A stretch of DNA of 64,000 nucleotides. It comes from Methylobacterium fujisawaense (GTDB taxonomy: Bacteria > Pseudomonadota > Alphaproteobacteria > Rhizobiales > Beijerinckiaceae). How positions within the stretch are numbered: the first letter of the stretch is position 1; every line of letters starts with the position of its first letter. The notes beneath the pieces were generated by a model, which made no database searches, was not told where the DNA came from, and saw only the letters and a list, made by a program, of their open reading frames with translations. The position numbers and the translations under genes were made by a program. This document shows positions 10,801 through 19,750 of this stretch, piece after piece. The stretch covers positions 806,001 through 870,000 of the forward strand of contig NZ_JACJIM010000002.1 of the NCBI RefSeq assembly GCF_014138435.1, read 5' to 3'.

Positions 10801-11298
10801 ATGCGCGGTCTCTTTATTCTTATGCTCAGCCTCTGGGCTCAGGCCGCGCTCGCGCAGGGCTTCGCGCTGCACGACCTAACCGGGCTGGCCGAAGCTTCCA
10901 GAACCGCCCTCGGGCCGGAGGCCGCCGCGCAGGCCGCACCGCTTCATCTCGGCGTGAATTGTTCGTCCTGCAGGGGTGCGCCGACGATCGAGCTGCAGCT
11001 CGGGCGCCTGACCGACGGGACGGAAGAGCGGGTGCGCTCCGGCAGGACGTCCCTCGGCGCGCTCGAAACGCTCTGCGTTCGGCGGAACCCGGATTGCCGA
11101 CTCTCGGCCCTGCCGGCCGGCCCGGCGATCGGCTGGCTGAGTGTCTACGCGCTGGAACGCGGTGCGGGCGCGACCGCCGTCATCCTCCGGGGTGGCGATC
11201 TGCTGACGATCGAGGCCCGCGCGGCGGATCGCGGGGCTGCCGAGGATTCCGTGCGTCGCCTGACTGAGGCCGTCCTGCCGCGGATCGTCGGCCCCTGA
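10801..11298 (+). CDS. secreted protein with a CSSC motif, function unknown
   Basis: A 165-residue protein with a clear signal peptide (FILMLSLWAQAALA, cleavage near QGFA). The mature part contains C54-S-S-C57 in GVNCSSCRG, plus two further cysteines, C92 and C99. CxxC in a periplasmic protein suggests a disulfide, haem or metal site. It is not a haem motif because no CxxCH is present, and no thioredoxin fold is obvious. No family recognised. The gene stands alone between cysK and the small-ORF operon and has an unusually A+T-rich leader. The start is the first ATG before the signal peptide. Confidence 0.68.
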   Translation: MRGLFILMLSLWAQAALAQGFALHDLTGLAEASRTALGPEAAAQAAPLHLGVNCSSCRGAPTIELQLGRLTDGTEERVRSGRTSLGALETLCVRRNPDCRLSALPAGPAIGWLSVYALERGAGATAVILRGGDLLTIEARAADRGAAEDSVRRLTEAVLPRIVGP

Positions 11299-11389
11299 CA
11301 TCAGGGGACCGCCGGCGGTCGATCGCCTCGGCCCCCGCAACCCTCCTGCGCCGCCTCCGTTGTCCCTCGAAGAGGCAGCGAGGCGAGCC

Positions 11390-11569
11390 ATGACAGAGCA
11401 GACCGGACAGACGCCGCGGGAAAGTCCTGAAGCCGACAAGGCCAGTGAGATCGGGACCCCGCGCGAGAAGCTCGGCCAGATGGAAGACAAGGCCAGGAGC
11501 GGCACCGACCTTGGCGAAGCCATCGACCGCGCCACCGCCGCCGTCGGTCAGGACGACGGGAAGCGCTGA
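11390..11569 (+). CDS. small hydrophilic protein 1 of an overlapping three-gene cluster
   Basis: A 59-residue, highly charged protein starting MTEQTGQTPRESPEADK, rich in Glu, Asp, Lys, Gly and Thr, without a hydrophobic core or membrane segment. It is predicted to be disordered or a short helix (GEAIDRATAAVG). I chose the ATG at 11390 (a GAGGCGAG purine stretch lies upstream). A TTG at 11360 is in frame. Its TGA overlaps the next ATG by one base, which implies translational coupling. Function unknown. Confidence 0.55.
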   Translation: MTEQTGQTPRESPEADKASEIGTPREKLGQMEDKARSGTDLGEAIDRATAAVGQDDGKR

Positions 11570-11883
11570 TGAGCCGAGCGACGAGCGAATCCGAGACAGT
11601 CACCCGCAAGCCCGACGACGCGGTCGGGTCGCGCGGAACCCCGCCGGCGGGGGGTGGTCACCAAACACCCGAGCAGGCGGCGATCACCGACATGGGATCC
11701 GGTGGAACGCCACGGAGCGAGCCGAAGGAGGGCTGGGGTTCGACCGGCGAGCCCGGACGCGCGCCGCCCGCCATCGGCGGTTCTTCCGGCGGCCATTCGG
11801 ACCAGAAAGCCTCGCGGGGCCCGGCCGCGGACACCAAAGTCGCGGCCGGCCATTCACGCGCCGAGCAGGAGACCCAGGAATGA
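11569..11883 (+). CDS. small hydrophilic Gly/Ser/Pro-rich protein 2 of the cluster
   Basis: A 104-residue low-complexity protein (MSRATSESETVTRKPDD...) rich in Gly, Ser, Pro, Thr and charged residues, with no predicted fold, cysteine or membrane segment. It starts on the last base of the preceding stop codon (TGATG), and its own stop overlaps the next start by four bases (ATGA). The linkage is stronger evidence that it is coding than its own composition. No family recognised; it resembles in style the short stress-related disordered proteins of soil and leaf bacteria, which is only an impression. Confidence 0.5.
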   Translation: MSRATSESETVTRKPDDAVGSRGTPPAGGGHQTPEQAAITDMGSGGTPRSEPKEGWGSTGEPGRAPPAIGGSSGGHSDQKASRGPAADTKVAAGHSRAEQETQE

Positions 11884-12038
11884 CCGAGCGCCGCGAGACC
11901 GAACCGCAGCCGGAGAAGCCGAAGAACGTCGCCCCCGACGCGGTGAAGGACCCGAACGAGAAGACCGAGGGCAAGCCCGGCCTGGGCACGCCCTCCGGAG
12001 GCACGCAGAACGACGAGACCGATCCCGGCGGCAGCTGA
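11880..12038 (+). CDS. small hydrophilic protein 3 of the cluster
   Basis: A 52-residue acidic, Pro/Lys/Asn-rich peptide (MTERRETEPQPEKPKN..., ending NDETDPGGS) without hydrophobic residues to form a core. It overlaps the preceding gene by ATGA and is followed 8 bp later by a perfect 11-bp hairpin, which closes the three-gene unit. The end-to-end overlaps from 11390 to 12038 are the main support. Function unknown. Confidence 0.5.
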   Translation: MTERRETEPQPEKPKNVAPDAVKDPNEKTEGKPGLGTPSGGTQNDETDPGGS

Positions 12039-12046
12039 CGCGACAG

Positions 12047-12071
12047 AGCCGCACCGCGACGCGGTGCGGCT
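12047..12071. terminator. bidirectional hairpin between the small-ORF cluster and the 12081 gene
   Basis: Perfect 11-bp stem AGCCGCACCGC / GCGGTGCGGCT with a GAC loop, lying in the 42 bp between two convergent genes. No T tract on either side. Confidence 0.65.
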
Positions 12072-12080
12072 GCTCGCGGC

Positions 12081-12356
12081 TCAGGAGAGGCGGAGAGGGA
12101 TCGGTCCGGCCGCCAGCGGCACGTCGCCGGGGCGGCAGCCGGTCTCGAGGCAGGCGTAGCGGATCGCATCCTGACGGCTGCGGAAGATGCCTCCAGCACG
12201 CCCACCAGCCTCCACGGCCACCCAATGCCCCTCGCCGTCTTGACCGACGAGATAGGAGGGCGGCGCAGAGGCGGCAGGCGGGAGCGACGGGATTGGATTC
12301 AACGCGACGGACATCGGTGTCACGGGGTTCACGCGGGCCTCTCGGGTCCGCCGCAC
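12081..12356 (-). CDS. small protein, possibly DUF2188-like, function unknown
   Basis: A frame of 91 codons. The C-terminal 57 residues look like a compact domain: SYLVGQDGEGHWVAVEAGG, then a segment with SRQDAIRYACLETG. This pattern of two short strands, a tryptophan and an alanine-rich helix recalls DUF2188-type small proteins, but that is a weak resemblance. The start is unsettled: ATG 12356, GTG 12332 (a GAGAGG lies upstream) or ATG 12314. It lies between typA and the small-ORF cluster. No neighbours suggest a role. Confidence 0.55.
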   Translation of the reverse strand: MRRTREARVNPVTPMSVALNPIPSLPPAASAPPSYLVGQDGEGHWVAVEAGGRAGGIFRSRQDAIRYACLETGCRPGDVPLAAGPIPLRLS

Positions 12357-12424
12357 CGAGGTATTGTCCCCGGCATAAGGGTTCGATGGGCCCGAGATCA
12401 GCCGGACATAAGGGCTGCATCAGC

Positions 12425-12446
12425 AACCGGGCCTGAGCGCCCGGTT
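12425..12446 (-). terminator. typA terminator hairpin
   Basis: Inverted repeat AACCGGGC / GCCCGGTT (8 bp) with a 6-base loop, 14 bp beyond the typA stop on the minus strand. No T tract. Confidence 0.5.
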
Positions 12447-12460
12447 GCCGGTCGTTCAGC

Positions 12461-14284
12461 TCAGGCGGCGTTTTCCTTGGAGCGCTCCGCCCGCTTGCGG
12501 TCGTTCGGGTCGAGGATCGCCTTACGCAGGCGGATCGACTTCGGCGTCACCTCGACGAGTTCGTCGTCCTGGATCCAGGCCAGCGAGCGCTCCAGGGTCA
12601 TACGGATCGGCGGGGTGAGGCGCACGGCCTCGTCCTTCGACGTGGTGCGGATGTTGGTGAGCTTCTTGCCCTTGAGCACGTTCACCTCGAGATCGTTCTC
12701 GCGGTTGTGCTCGCCGACGATCATGCCCTGGTAGACCTTCCAGCCCGGCTCGATCATCATCGGGCCGCGGTCCTCCAGGTTCCACATGGCGTAGGCGACA
12801 GCCTCGCCCTGGTCGTTGGAGATCAGCACGCCGTTGCGCCGGCCCGGCATCTCGCCCTTGTAGGGCTCGTAGGCCTTGAACAGCCGGTTCATGATCGCGG
12901 TGCCGCGGGTGTCGGTGAGCAGCTCGCCCTGGTAGCCGATCAGGCCACGGGTCGGGGCGTGGAAGACGAGGCGCAGGCGATTGCCGCCCGACGGCCGCAT
13001 CTCCAGCATCTCGGCCTTCCGCTCGGACATCTTCTGCACGACGACGCCGGAATGCTCCTCGTCGACGTCGATCACGACCTCCTCGATCGGCTCCAGGAGC
13101 CCGCCGGCCTCGTCGCGCTCGAACACGACGCGCGGCCGCGAGACGGCGATCTCGAAGCCCTCGCGGCGCATGGTCTCGATCAGGATCGAGAGCTGCAGCT
13201 CGCCGCGGCCCGAGACGTAGAACGAGTCCTTGTCGGCCGCCTCCTCGATCTTGAGCGTGACGTTGCCCTCGGCCTCCTTGAACAGGCGGTCGCGGATCAT
13301 GCGGCTCGTGACCTTGTCGCCCTCGGTGCCCGCGAGCGGGCTGTCGTTGACGATGAACGACATCGTCACCGTCGGCGGGTCGATCGGCTGCGCCTGGATC
13401 GGGGTGTCGACCTGCGGGTCGCAGAAGGTATCGGCCACGGTGCCCTTCATGAGGCCGGCGATCGACACGATGTCGCCCGCCTCGCCCACGTCGATGGGCG
13501 CACGCTCAAGGCCGCGGAAGGCGAGGATCTTCGACACGCGGCCGGTCTCGACCACCTTGCCGGTGCGGTCGAGGACCTTGATCGACTGGTTGGGCTTCAC
13601 CGAGCCCGAAGCGATCCGGCCGGTGATGATCCGGCCGAGGAAGGGGTTGGCCTCCAGCAGGGTGCCGAGCATCCGGAACGGCCCATCCTCGGTCTTGGCC
13701 GGCGGCACGTGCTTCAGCACGAGGTCGAACAGCGGCTCCAGGCCCACCGACGGGTCGGCCTCCGGGCTGTCGGCCATCCAGCCGTTACGGCCCGACCCGT
13801 AGAGGATCGGGAAGTCGAGCTGTTCGTCGGTGGCGTCGAGGGCCGCGAACAGGTCGAACACCTCGTTCACCACCTCATTGATCCGGGCGTCCGGCCGGTC
13901 GACCTTGTTGATCGCCACGATCGGACGCAGGCCGATCTTGAGCGCCTTGCCGACCACGAACTTGGTCTGCGGCATCGGCCCTTCGGCCGCATCCACCAGA
14001 ACGATCACGCCGTCGACCATCGACAGGATACGCTCGACCTCGCCGCCGAAATCGGCGTGGCCGGGGGTGTCGACGATATTGACGCGGGTGTCCTTCCAGA
14101 CGACCGACGTCGCCTTGGCGAGGATCGTGATGCCACGCTCCTTCTCGAGGTCGTTCGAGTCCATCGCCCGCTCCTCGACCCGCTGATTCTCGCGGAAGGT
14201 GCCGGACTGAGCCAGCAGCTTGTCGACGAGCGTCGTCTTGCCGTGGTCGACGTGAGCGATGATGGCGATGTTGCGCAGATTCAT
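12461..14284 (-). CDS. typA: translational GTPase TypA/BipA
   Basis: A 607-residue ribosome-associated GTPase of the elongation-factor superfamily. It acts in ribosome biogenesis and in stress and low-temperature adaptation. The G1 motif [10 protein letters not shown] (about 10-19), the switch region [31 protein letters not shown], and the C-terminal BipA-specific domain ([18 protein letters not shown]) are all present. It is full length. The divergent ABC-like gene begins 429 bp away. Confidence 0.96.
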   Translation of the reverse strand: MNLRNIAIIAHVDHGKTTLVDKLLAQSGTFRENQRVEERAMDSNDLEKERGITILAKATSVVWKDTRVNIVDTPGHADFGGEVERILSMVDGVIVLVDAAEGPMPQTKFVVGKALKIGLRPIVAINKVDRPDARINEVVNEVFDLFAALDATDEQLDFPILYGSGRNGWMADSPEADPSVGLEPLFDLVLKHVPPAKTEDGPFRMLGTLLEANPFLGRIITGRIASGSVKPNQSIKVLDRTGKVVETGRVSKILAFRGLERAPIDVGEAGDIVSIAGLMKGTVADTFCDPQVDTPIQAQPIDPPTVTMSFIVNDSPLAGTEGDKVTSRMIRDRLFKEAEGNVTLKIEEAADKDSFYVSGRGELQLSILIETMRREGFEIAVSRPRVVFERDEAGGLLEPIEEVVIDVDEEHSGVVVQKMSERKAEMLEMRPSGGNRLRLVFHAPTRGLIGYQGELLTDTRGTAIMNRLFKAYEPYKGEMPGRRNGVLISNDQGEAVAYAMWNLEDRGPMMIEPGWKVYQGMIVGEHNRENDLEVNVLKGKKLTNIRTTSKDEAVRLTPPIRMTLERSLAWIQDDELVEVTPKSIRLRKAILDPNDRKRAERSKENAA

Positions 14285-14713
14285 GGCGGCCCGAAACGGG
14301 TTGTGCCGGCTCCCTGGCGGCCGCGCGGCGCGGCCGTCCGCGCCGGTTCAGGTACGGAGTCGTGGTGGTTGCGTCGCAATATAAGGACGCGCGCTCTTGA
14401 GCAAGGCCGCTGACGTCATGGGCGCACCGCGCGGGCCGGATTGCTGGGGGCGGCTCTCGACTGCGGCACCGGCGCCACGCCTGCGGCTGGGCCCGGCGCG
14501 AGCCGCCGTTGCAGGGCAGATCTGCATGCCCCCCGCATCGCAGGATACCCTATATGACGGCGCGATCACGCCGCGACCGGCGCGCCGCCGTCCGTATCGG
14601 GGTGTATTGGATGAAACCGGATCCCTCGGGTAGCGTATCGACCAGGGTCAAGCGTCCGACTGCGGCGATTCGGCCCTCGGGCCGCCAGGGCGGGCTTTCG
14701 TCGGAAGGACACG
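14285..14713. other. 429-bp divergent intergenic region between typA and the ABC-like gene
   Basis: No credible gene. It contains short A+T-richer patches near 14370-14400 and 14545-14570 that could be promoters for the flanking genes, and no tRNA-like fold that I can find. Confidence 0.45.
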
Positions 14714-17362
14714 ATGCGCGCGCTTGAGCCGCGGCTGTTCCCGTACATCTGGCGCTATTCGAAGGGCAATCAGCTCAGGATCTGCGCCGTCGTGCTGGCG
14801 TCGCTCCCGTTCTACTTCGCCTCCCTCGACCTGCCGAAGCGCATCGTCAACGACGCGATCACCGGCAAGGCCTACGCGCATGGCGAGGCGACCGCCCCAT
14901 TCCTCGAACTCACCGTGGACTGGCCCGCGGCGCTCGGCGGCGGCACGACGCACCTGTTCGAGGGCTTCCAGCTCGACCGCTTCGAGCTGCTCCTGAGCCT
15001 GTCGAGCCTGTTCCTCGGCCTCGTCCTGATCAACGGCGCGTTCAAGTTCTGGATCAACCTGCAGAAGGGCATGCTCGGCGAGCGGATGCTGCGCCGCCTG
15101 CGCTTCCAGCTCTTCGCGCTGATGCTGCGTTTCTCGCCGGAGACGCAGCGGGAGGTGAAATCCTCCGAGACGGCGACGATCATTCGCGACGAGGTCGAGC
15201 CGATCGGCGCCTTCATCGGCGACGCCATTGTGGTGCCGGTGTTCCAGGGCTGCCAGGCCGCCACCGCGCTGGCCTTCATCATGATGCAGAACATCTGGCT
15301 CGGCATCGCGGCCGGCGGCATGGTCGCCGTGCAGATGATCGTGATTCCGCGGCTGCGACGGGAGATCATCCGCCTGAGCCGGCAGCGCCAGATCGCCTCC
15401 CGGGCCCTGGCCGGCCGCGTCGCCGAAGTGCTCGACGGGCTGCAGGCGGTGATGCTCAACGACACCGGCCGCTGGGAGCGGGCCGAGATCGGCGGACGGC
15501 TCTACGACCTCTACGACCTGCGGCTGAAAATCTACCGCCGCAAGTTCGCGGTAAAGTACCTCAACAACCTGCTCGCGCAGGTGACGCCGTTCCTGTTTTA
15601 CGCGATCGGCGGGTACTTCGCCCTGAAGGGAGAGCTCGACATCGGCCAGCTCGTGGCGGTGCTCGCCGCCTATCGCGATCTGCCCCCGCCCCTCAAGGAG
15701 CTGATCGACTGGGATCAGCAGCGCCTCGACGTCGAGGTCAAGTACGAGACCGTGGCGGCCCATTTCGGCCCGCACCGCCTGCGGCCGGTGGAGCGCGAAG
15801 CCGAGCTGCCGCCGCCACGCCTCGGCAGCCCGCTGCGTCTCGAAGGCCTGTCCCTGCGCGATCCGCAGGGGGGGGCCCCGATCGAGGTCGGCGACGCCGA
15901 GATCCGCCTGCCGGGGCGGCTTGCCCTGGTGCCGGCCGGCCCGGTGGCGCAGGAATTCGCCCGGGTCCTGGCCGGGCTGCAGCTACCGCCCGGGGGCACG
16001 ATCCGGATCGGCGATCACGACCTGTCCACCCTGCCGCGACGGGATCACGCGCACCGCATCGCGTATGCCGGCATCCAACCCGTGCTGTTCCCGGGAACGC
16101 TGCGCGACAATGTCCTGTACGGGCTGCGCGTCCAGCCGCTGCGCACGCACATCCTCGATCTCAGCAAGACGCGGATCAACGAGGCGGTGAAGACCGGCAA
16201 TCCCTGCGACAGCGTCGACGATCCCTGGATCGATTTCGGACGCCTCGGGGTTCGCGACGCCCTGGATCTCGACGATCGTCTGCTCGACCTGCTCGGCCGG
16301 CTCGACCTCGGCGACGATCTCTACAGGTTCGGGCTCGGCGCCCTCAGTTCGGTGGCCCACGACACGCCGGTGGGCCAGCGGATGATCGCGGCGCGGGAGC
16401 ACCTGCGGGAGCATTTCGCCCAGAAGGGCCTCGCCGACCTCGTGATCCCATTCGCCCGGGGCCGCTACAACGATCAGGCGACCGTGGCGGAGAACCTGCT
16501 GTTCGGCGTCCCCCGGGATACGTCGCTGACGGATCCGCGCCGTCTCGCCGGCGTGCCCATGTTCCGCGAGGCGCTGGAGAAGGTGAAGCTCCTCGACGAA
16601 CTCGACCGGATGGGCGTCGCCATCGCCAGCAACCTGAAGGACATTTTCGCCGACGTGCCGCCGGGCCACCCGCTGTTCCGGCGGTTCTCGCTGATCACCC
16701 CGGACGCGCTGCCGGATTACCTGCGCCGCCTCGGTCGCCTGCCCGCGGCGGGGCGCCTCAGCGAAGCCGACAGCGTGGCCTTCCTGGCGCTGGCCCTGGC
16801 CTATGTCGAGCCGCGGATGCGCTTCGGCCTCCTCAATCAACCGCTGACCAAGCGGATCGTCGGCGCACGGGGTGTCGTGCAGGGCTTCATGCACGGCGAC
16901 GACGGATACGACGTCGAATCCTACGATCCGAACCGGATCAACCCGCGCAGCACCGTGCTGGACAACCTGTTGTTCGGCCGCATCGACACGGTGCGGATGC
17001 ACGGCGAGACGCTGATCCAGCGGGAAGCCCGCGCGGTGTTCCGGGAATTCGACCTGGAGCGGCCGATCCAGCGGCGCGGCCTCGAGAAGGAGGTCGGAAA
17101 TCGCGGGCAGCTCCTGCCGGAGCGGGTCCGGGTTCGTATTGGCCTCGCCCGGGCGATCCTGCGCGAGCCGGAGATCCTCGTGGTCGACCGGGTGGACGAG
17201 CATCTGGAGCACGGCGTCGGGACGCTGCTCGACGTGACGGAAGCCACCCTGCCCCGTGCCAGCCTGGTGGCCAGCCTCTCGACGGACTCGGATCCGGCCC
17301 GCTTCCCCGCGCGATTGGCGCTCGGAAGTGCCGAAACGCGCCTGCGGACGGCGGCGGAATGA
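14714..17362 (+). CDS. ABC exporter-like membrane protein with degenerate ATPase domain and large insertion
   Basis: An 882-residue protein with the layout of a type I ABC exporter half-transporter: about six membrane segments in residues 1-335 (ICAVVLASLPFYFASLDL, LLSLSSLFLGLVLINGAF and others), then a nucleotide-binding-like domain. The ATPase motifs are eroded. The Walker A position reads LVPAGPVAQEFARVLAGL with no GKS/T. The signature position reads LLPERVRVRIGLARA instead of LSGGQ. Walker B keeps ILVVD but has R for the catalytic E. The H-loop histidine is absent. The Q-loop glutamine and LFPGTLRDNVLYG remain (about 453-466). About 290 residues are inserted between Q loop and signature. 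It is probably not an ATP-driven pump. The cytochrome P450 gene follows after 77 bp. Confidence 0.8.
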   Translation: MRALEPRLFPYIWRYSKGNQLRICAVVLASLPFYFASLDLPKRIVNDAITGKAYAHGEATAPFLELTVDWPAALGGGTTHLFEGFQLDRFELLLSLSSLFLGLVLINGAFKFWINLQKGMLGERMLRRLRFQLFALMLRFSPETQREVKSSETATIIRDEVEPIGAFIGDAIVVPVFQGCQAATALAFIMMQNIWLGIAAGGMVAVQMIVIPRLRREIIRLSRQRQIASRALAGRVAEVLDGLQAVMLNDTGRWERAEIGGRLYDLYDLRLKIYRRKFAVKYLNNLLAQVTPFLFYAIGGYFALKGELDIGQLVAVLAAYRDLPPPLKELIDWDQQRLDVEVKYETVAAHFGPHRLRPVEREAELPPPRLGSPLRLEGLSLRDPQGGAPIEVGDAEIRLPGRLALVPAGPVAQEFARVLAGLQLPPGGTIRIGDHDLSTLPRRDHAHRIAYAGIQPVLFPGTLRDNVLYGLRVQPLRTHILDLSKTRINEAVKTGNPCDSVDDPWIDFGRLGVRDALDLDDRLLDLLGRLDLGDDLYRFGLGALSSVAHDTPVGQRMIAAREHLREHFAQKGLADLVIPFARGRYNDQATVAENLLFGVPRDTSLTDPRRLAGVPMFREALEKVKLLDELDRMGVAIASNLKDIFADVPPGHPLFRRFSLITPDALPDYLRRLGRLPAAGRLSEADSVAFLALALAYVEPRMRFGLLNQPLTKRIVGARGVVQGFMHGDDGYDVESYDPNRINPRSTVLDNLLFGRIDTVRMHGETLIQREARAVFREFDLERPIQRRGLEKEVGNRGQLLPERVRVRIGLARAILREPEILVVDRVDEHLEHGVGTLLDVTEATLPRASLVASLSTDSDPARFPARLALGSAETRLRTAAE

Positions 17363-17439
17363 CGTAGGCGTGACCGGTCCGCGCGGCGTGCGGACGGCGG
17401 TTTACAGGCTTGCCCGTCTTCGGCACAGGATGGCGCCAC

Positions 17440-18876
17440 ATGCCCATACTTTCGGACGCGAGCGCGAGACCGGACCGGACGACCCCGAGCCTTGCCGGCC
17501 TGCCGCGCGTGGTGCCGCCGCACCGTGCGCCACCGGAGCGGGAGCTGCCGCTCGCCGCCTACCTGCGCTCGATTCGCGACAACGCGCTGGAGGGGTTCCC
17601 CCGGCGCGCCTTCGAGGAGCCGGTCACCCGCCGGGGGCTTCTCGGACGGTCGAGCTTCGTCCTGAGCGACCCGGAGGCGATCCGCCGGGTTCTGGTCGAG
17701 AATCAGGCGAACTACGCCCGCACCACCGGAACGACCCGCATCCTGCGCCCGATCCTCGGCGACGGACTCCTGATCAGCGAGGGTTCGGCCTGGCGGCACC
17801 AGCGCCGGACCCTTGCGCCCGCCTTCACGCCACGGGCCATCGACGGGCTGGTGCCCCATATCGACGCCGCCCTGGCGGACGGGATGGATCGGATCGCCGC
17901 CGAGGCTGCGACGGGGCCGGTCGATCTGTTCACGTCGTTCTACAGGCTCGCCCTCGAGATCGCCGGGCGCGCCATGTTCTCGGTGGGCATGGACGAGCAC
18001 GGCGCGGAGCTGCGCCGGTTCATCGCCGAATATGCCGAGCGGATGGGCCGGCCGCATCTCCTCGACATCGTGATCCCCCCGGGCTGGCCGGTGCCCCTCG
18101 ACTGGTCCCGCGCGCGGTTCCGCCGCCGCTGGATCCCGTTCCTCGACCGGATCATCGCGGCGCGCCGGGACGCCGAGCGGGACAGGCCGCACGCGGGCGA
18201 CCTCCTCGACCTGCTCGCGGCGGCGCGCAATCCCGATACGGGGGCTGCCTTCACCGCCGACGAATTGCGCGACCAGGTCGCCACCATGATCCTGGCCGGC
18301 CACGAAACCACGGCCGGCACGCTGTTCTGGGCGGCCTACCTGCTGGCCCTCGCCCCGGAGATGCAGGAGCGGGTCGCCGCCGAGGCGCGCAGCGCCGACC
18401 TGACCGATCCCACCGGCTGCCAGAGCGACGGTCGCCTGCCGCTCACCCGCGCTGTGATCGACGAGACGCTGCGCCTGTATCCCGCGGCGTTCGTGGTCGT
18501 CCGGCGGGCACTCGGTCCCGATTCGGTTGCCGGGCATGCGGTGAAGGCGAGCGACATCGTCATGGTCAGCCCCTGGGTGCTCCATCGGCACCGGACGCTG
18601 TGGTCGGATCCGGACGCGTTCGATCCGGGCCGCTTCCTGCCGGGCGCCCCCGCGCCGCGGCGCTTCGCCTACCTGCCCTTCGGAGCAGGCCCCCGGGTCT
18701 GCATCGGCGCGCAGTTCGCCCTGAGCGAGGCCGTCCTGTCCCTGGCGCGTCTGCTGGCGCGGTTCCGGCTCGTGCTCGACGAGCGCGAACCGGTCCTGCC
18801 CCAGGCGGTGGTGACGACGCAGCCGGACCGGCCGGCGCGATTCCGTCTGATCCCCCGGGATCCGGTCAGCCCTTGA
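17440..18876 (+). CDS. cytochrome P450
   Basis: A 478-residue soluble P450 monooxygenase. The I-helix oxygen-activation motif is AGHETT (286-291), the K-helix ExxR is E342-T-L-R345, and the haem loop FGAGPRVCIG places the thiolate at C421. The style (RRTLAPAFTPRAI, fatty-acid/alkane-type) resembles class E-like bacterial P450s such as the CYP102/CYP110-like groups, without a fused reductase. No ferredoxin or reductase gene is adjacent. I use the ATG at 17440, nine bases after AGGA; a TTG at 17410 is in frame. The 3' end overlaps the convergent hydrolase by 11 bp. The substrate is unknown. Confidence 0.92.
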   Translation: MPILSDASARPDRTTPSLAGLPRVVPPHRAPPERELPLAAYLRSIRDNALEGFPRRAFEEPVTRRGLLGRSSFVLSDPEAIRRVLVENQANYARTTGTTRILRPILGDGLLISEGSAWRHQRRTLAPAFTPRAIDGLVPHIDAALADGMDRIAAEAATGPVDLFTSFYRLALEIAGRAMFSVGMDEHGAELRRFIAEYAERMGRPHLLDIVIPPGWPVPLDWSRARFRRRWIPFLDRIIAARRDAERDRPHAGDLLDLLAAARNPDTGAAFTADELRDQVATMILAGHETTAGTLFWAAYLLALAPEMQERVAAEARSADLTDPTGCQSDGRLPLTRAVIDETLRLYPAAFVVVRRALGPDSVAGHAVKASDIVMVSPWVLHRHRTLWSDPDAFDPGRFLPGAPAPRRFAYLPFGAGPRVCIGAQFALSEAVLSLARLLARFRLVLDEREPVLPQAVVTTQPDRPARFRLIPRDPVSP

Positions 18877-19750
18877 TCCCGGTGATCGTCGCCGAGATCG
18901 CCCGGGGATCGCGCATCGGCCAGCGGCCGCTCTCCACCTGCGCCAGGAATTCGTCGAGGAGTCGGTTGTAGGCATCCGGCTCCTCGACGGAGAGGGCGTG
19001 GCCGGTATTGGGCAGGACCGCGAGGGCCGCCGACGGGATCACCTGCTTCAGCATGAGGCTCGGGGCGAGGCAGGGCCAGTCCTCGTCGCCGGCGACGATC
19101 AGGGTCGGAACGGTCATGCGGCGCAAGGCGTCCGTGAGATCGTAGAGCGACGGGCGGCCCTTCTGCACGCCGGCCTGGGTGTTGGCCGAGCCGAGGGCCG
19201 AGTGTTCTGCGAGCATCCGCTTGAATTCGGCATGTCCGCGCGGATCCTTGGCCTCGAACTGCACCCGCGTCGGCCCGACGGCGTAGCGCTCGGCGAAAGC
19301 GGCCATGCCGTCACGACGCAGCATCGCCGCGGTGGCGTCGGCCTCGGCGCGGAACATCGCCTGCCGCTCGGGTTCGGCGCCGTAGCCACAGCCGCCGAGA
19401 CAGAGCGACAGCGCGCGGTCGGGATGCCGGAGGCCGAAATGCAAAGTTGCGAAGGCGCCCATCGAGATGCCGGCGACATGGGCCTTCGGCGCGCCGAGAT
19501 GGTCGAGGATGGCCAGGATGTCGTCGGCGGCACGCGCCTGCGAGTAGGCGGAGACGGCCTCCGGGACGTCGGAAGGCGGGTAGCCGCGGGCGTTGAACGC
19601 GATCGCGTGGTAGCGCCTTCCGAAATGGCGCAGTTGCGCCTCGTAGCTGCGATGGTCGCCGGCGAATTCATGCACGAAGATCAGCGGCGTACCCCGACCG
19701 CTCTCCTCGTAGTGGAGCCGGATCCCGTCATCCGTCGCGGCGCTCGGCAT
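18866..19750 (-). CDS. alpha/beta-fold hydrolase
   Basis: A 294-residue alpha/beta hydrolase. The sequence runs through the oxyanion strand PLIFVHEFAGDHRSYEAQ, the nucleophile elbow GISMGAF (Ser), and a late catalytic histidine in LPNTGHALSVEEPDAYN, with LIVAGDEDWPC supplying the acid. It resembles 3-oxoadipate enol-lactonase or carboxylesterase-type enzymes; the substrate is not predictable. Start chosen at ATG 19750 with GAAAGGG upstream; the frame extends to 19846. It ends inside the last codons of the P450 gene on the other strand. Confidence 0.87.
   Translation of the reverse strand: MPSAATDDGIRLHYEESGRGTPLIFVHEFAGDHRSYEAQLRHFGRRYHAIAFNARGYPPSDVPEAVSAYSQARAADDILAILDHLGAPKAHVAGISMGAFATLHFGLRHPDRALSLCLGGCGYGAEPERQAMFRAEADATAAMLRRDGMAAFAERYAVGPTRVQFEAKDPRGHAEFKRMLAEHSALGSANTQAGVQKGRPSLYDLTDALRRMTVPTLIVAGDEDWPCLAPSLMLKQVIPSAALAVLPNTGHALSVEEPDAYNRLLDEFLAQVESGRWPMRDPRAISATITGIKG

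Noticed and set aside
14714-17362. Calling the ABC-like gene a pseudogene
   Set aside because: The frame is uninterrupted for 882 codons, has intact membrane segments and clean codon structure, so loss of motifs looks like divergence and not decay.
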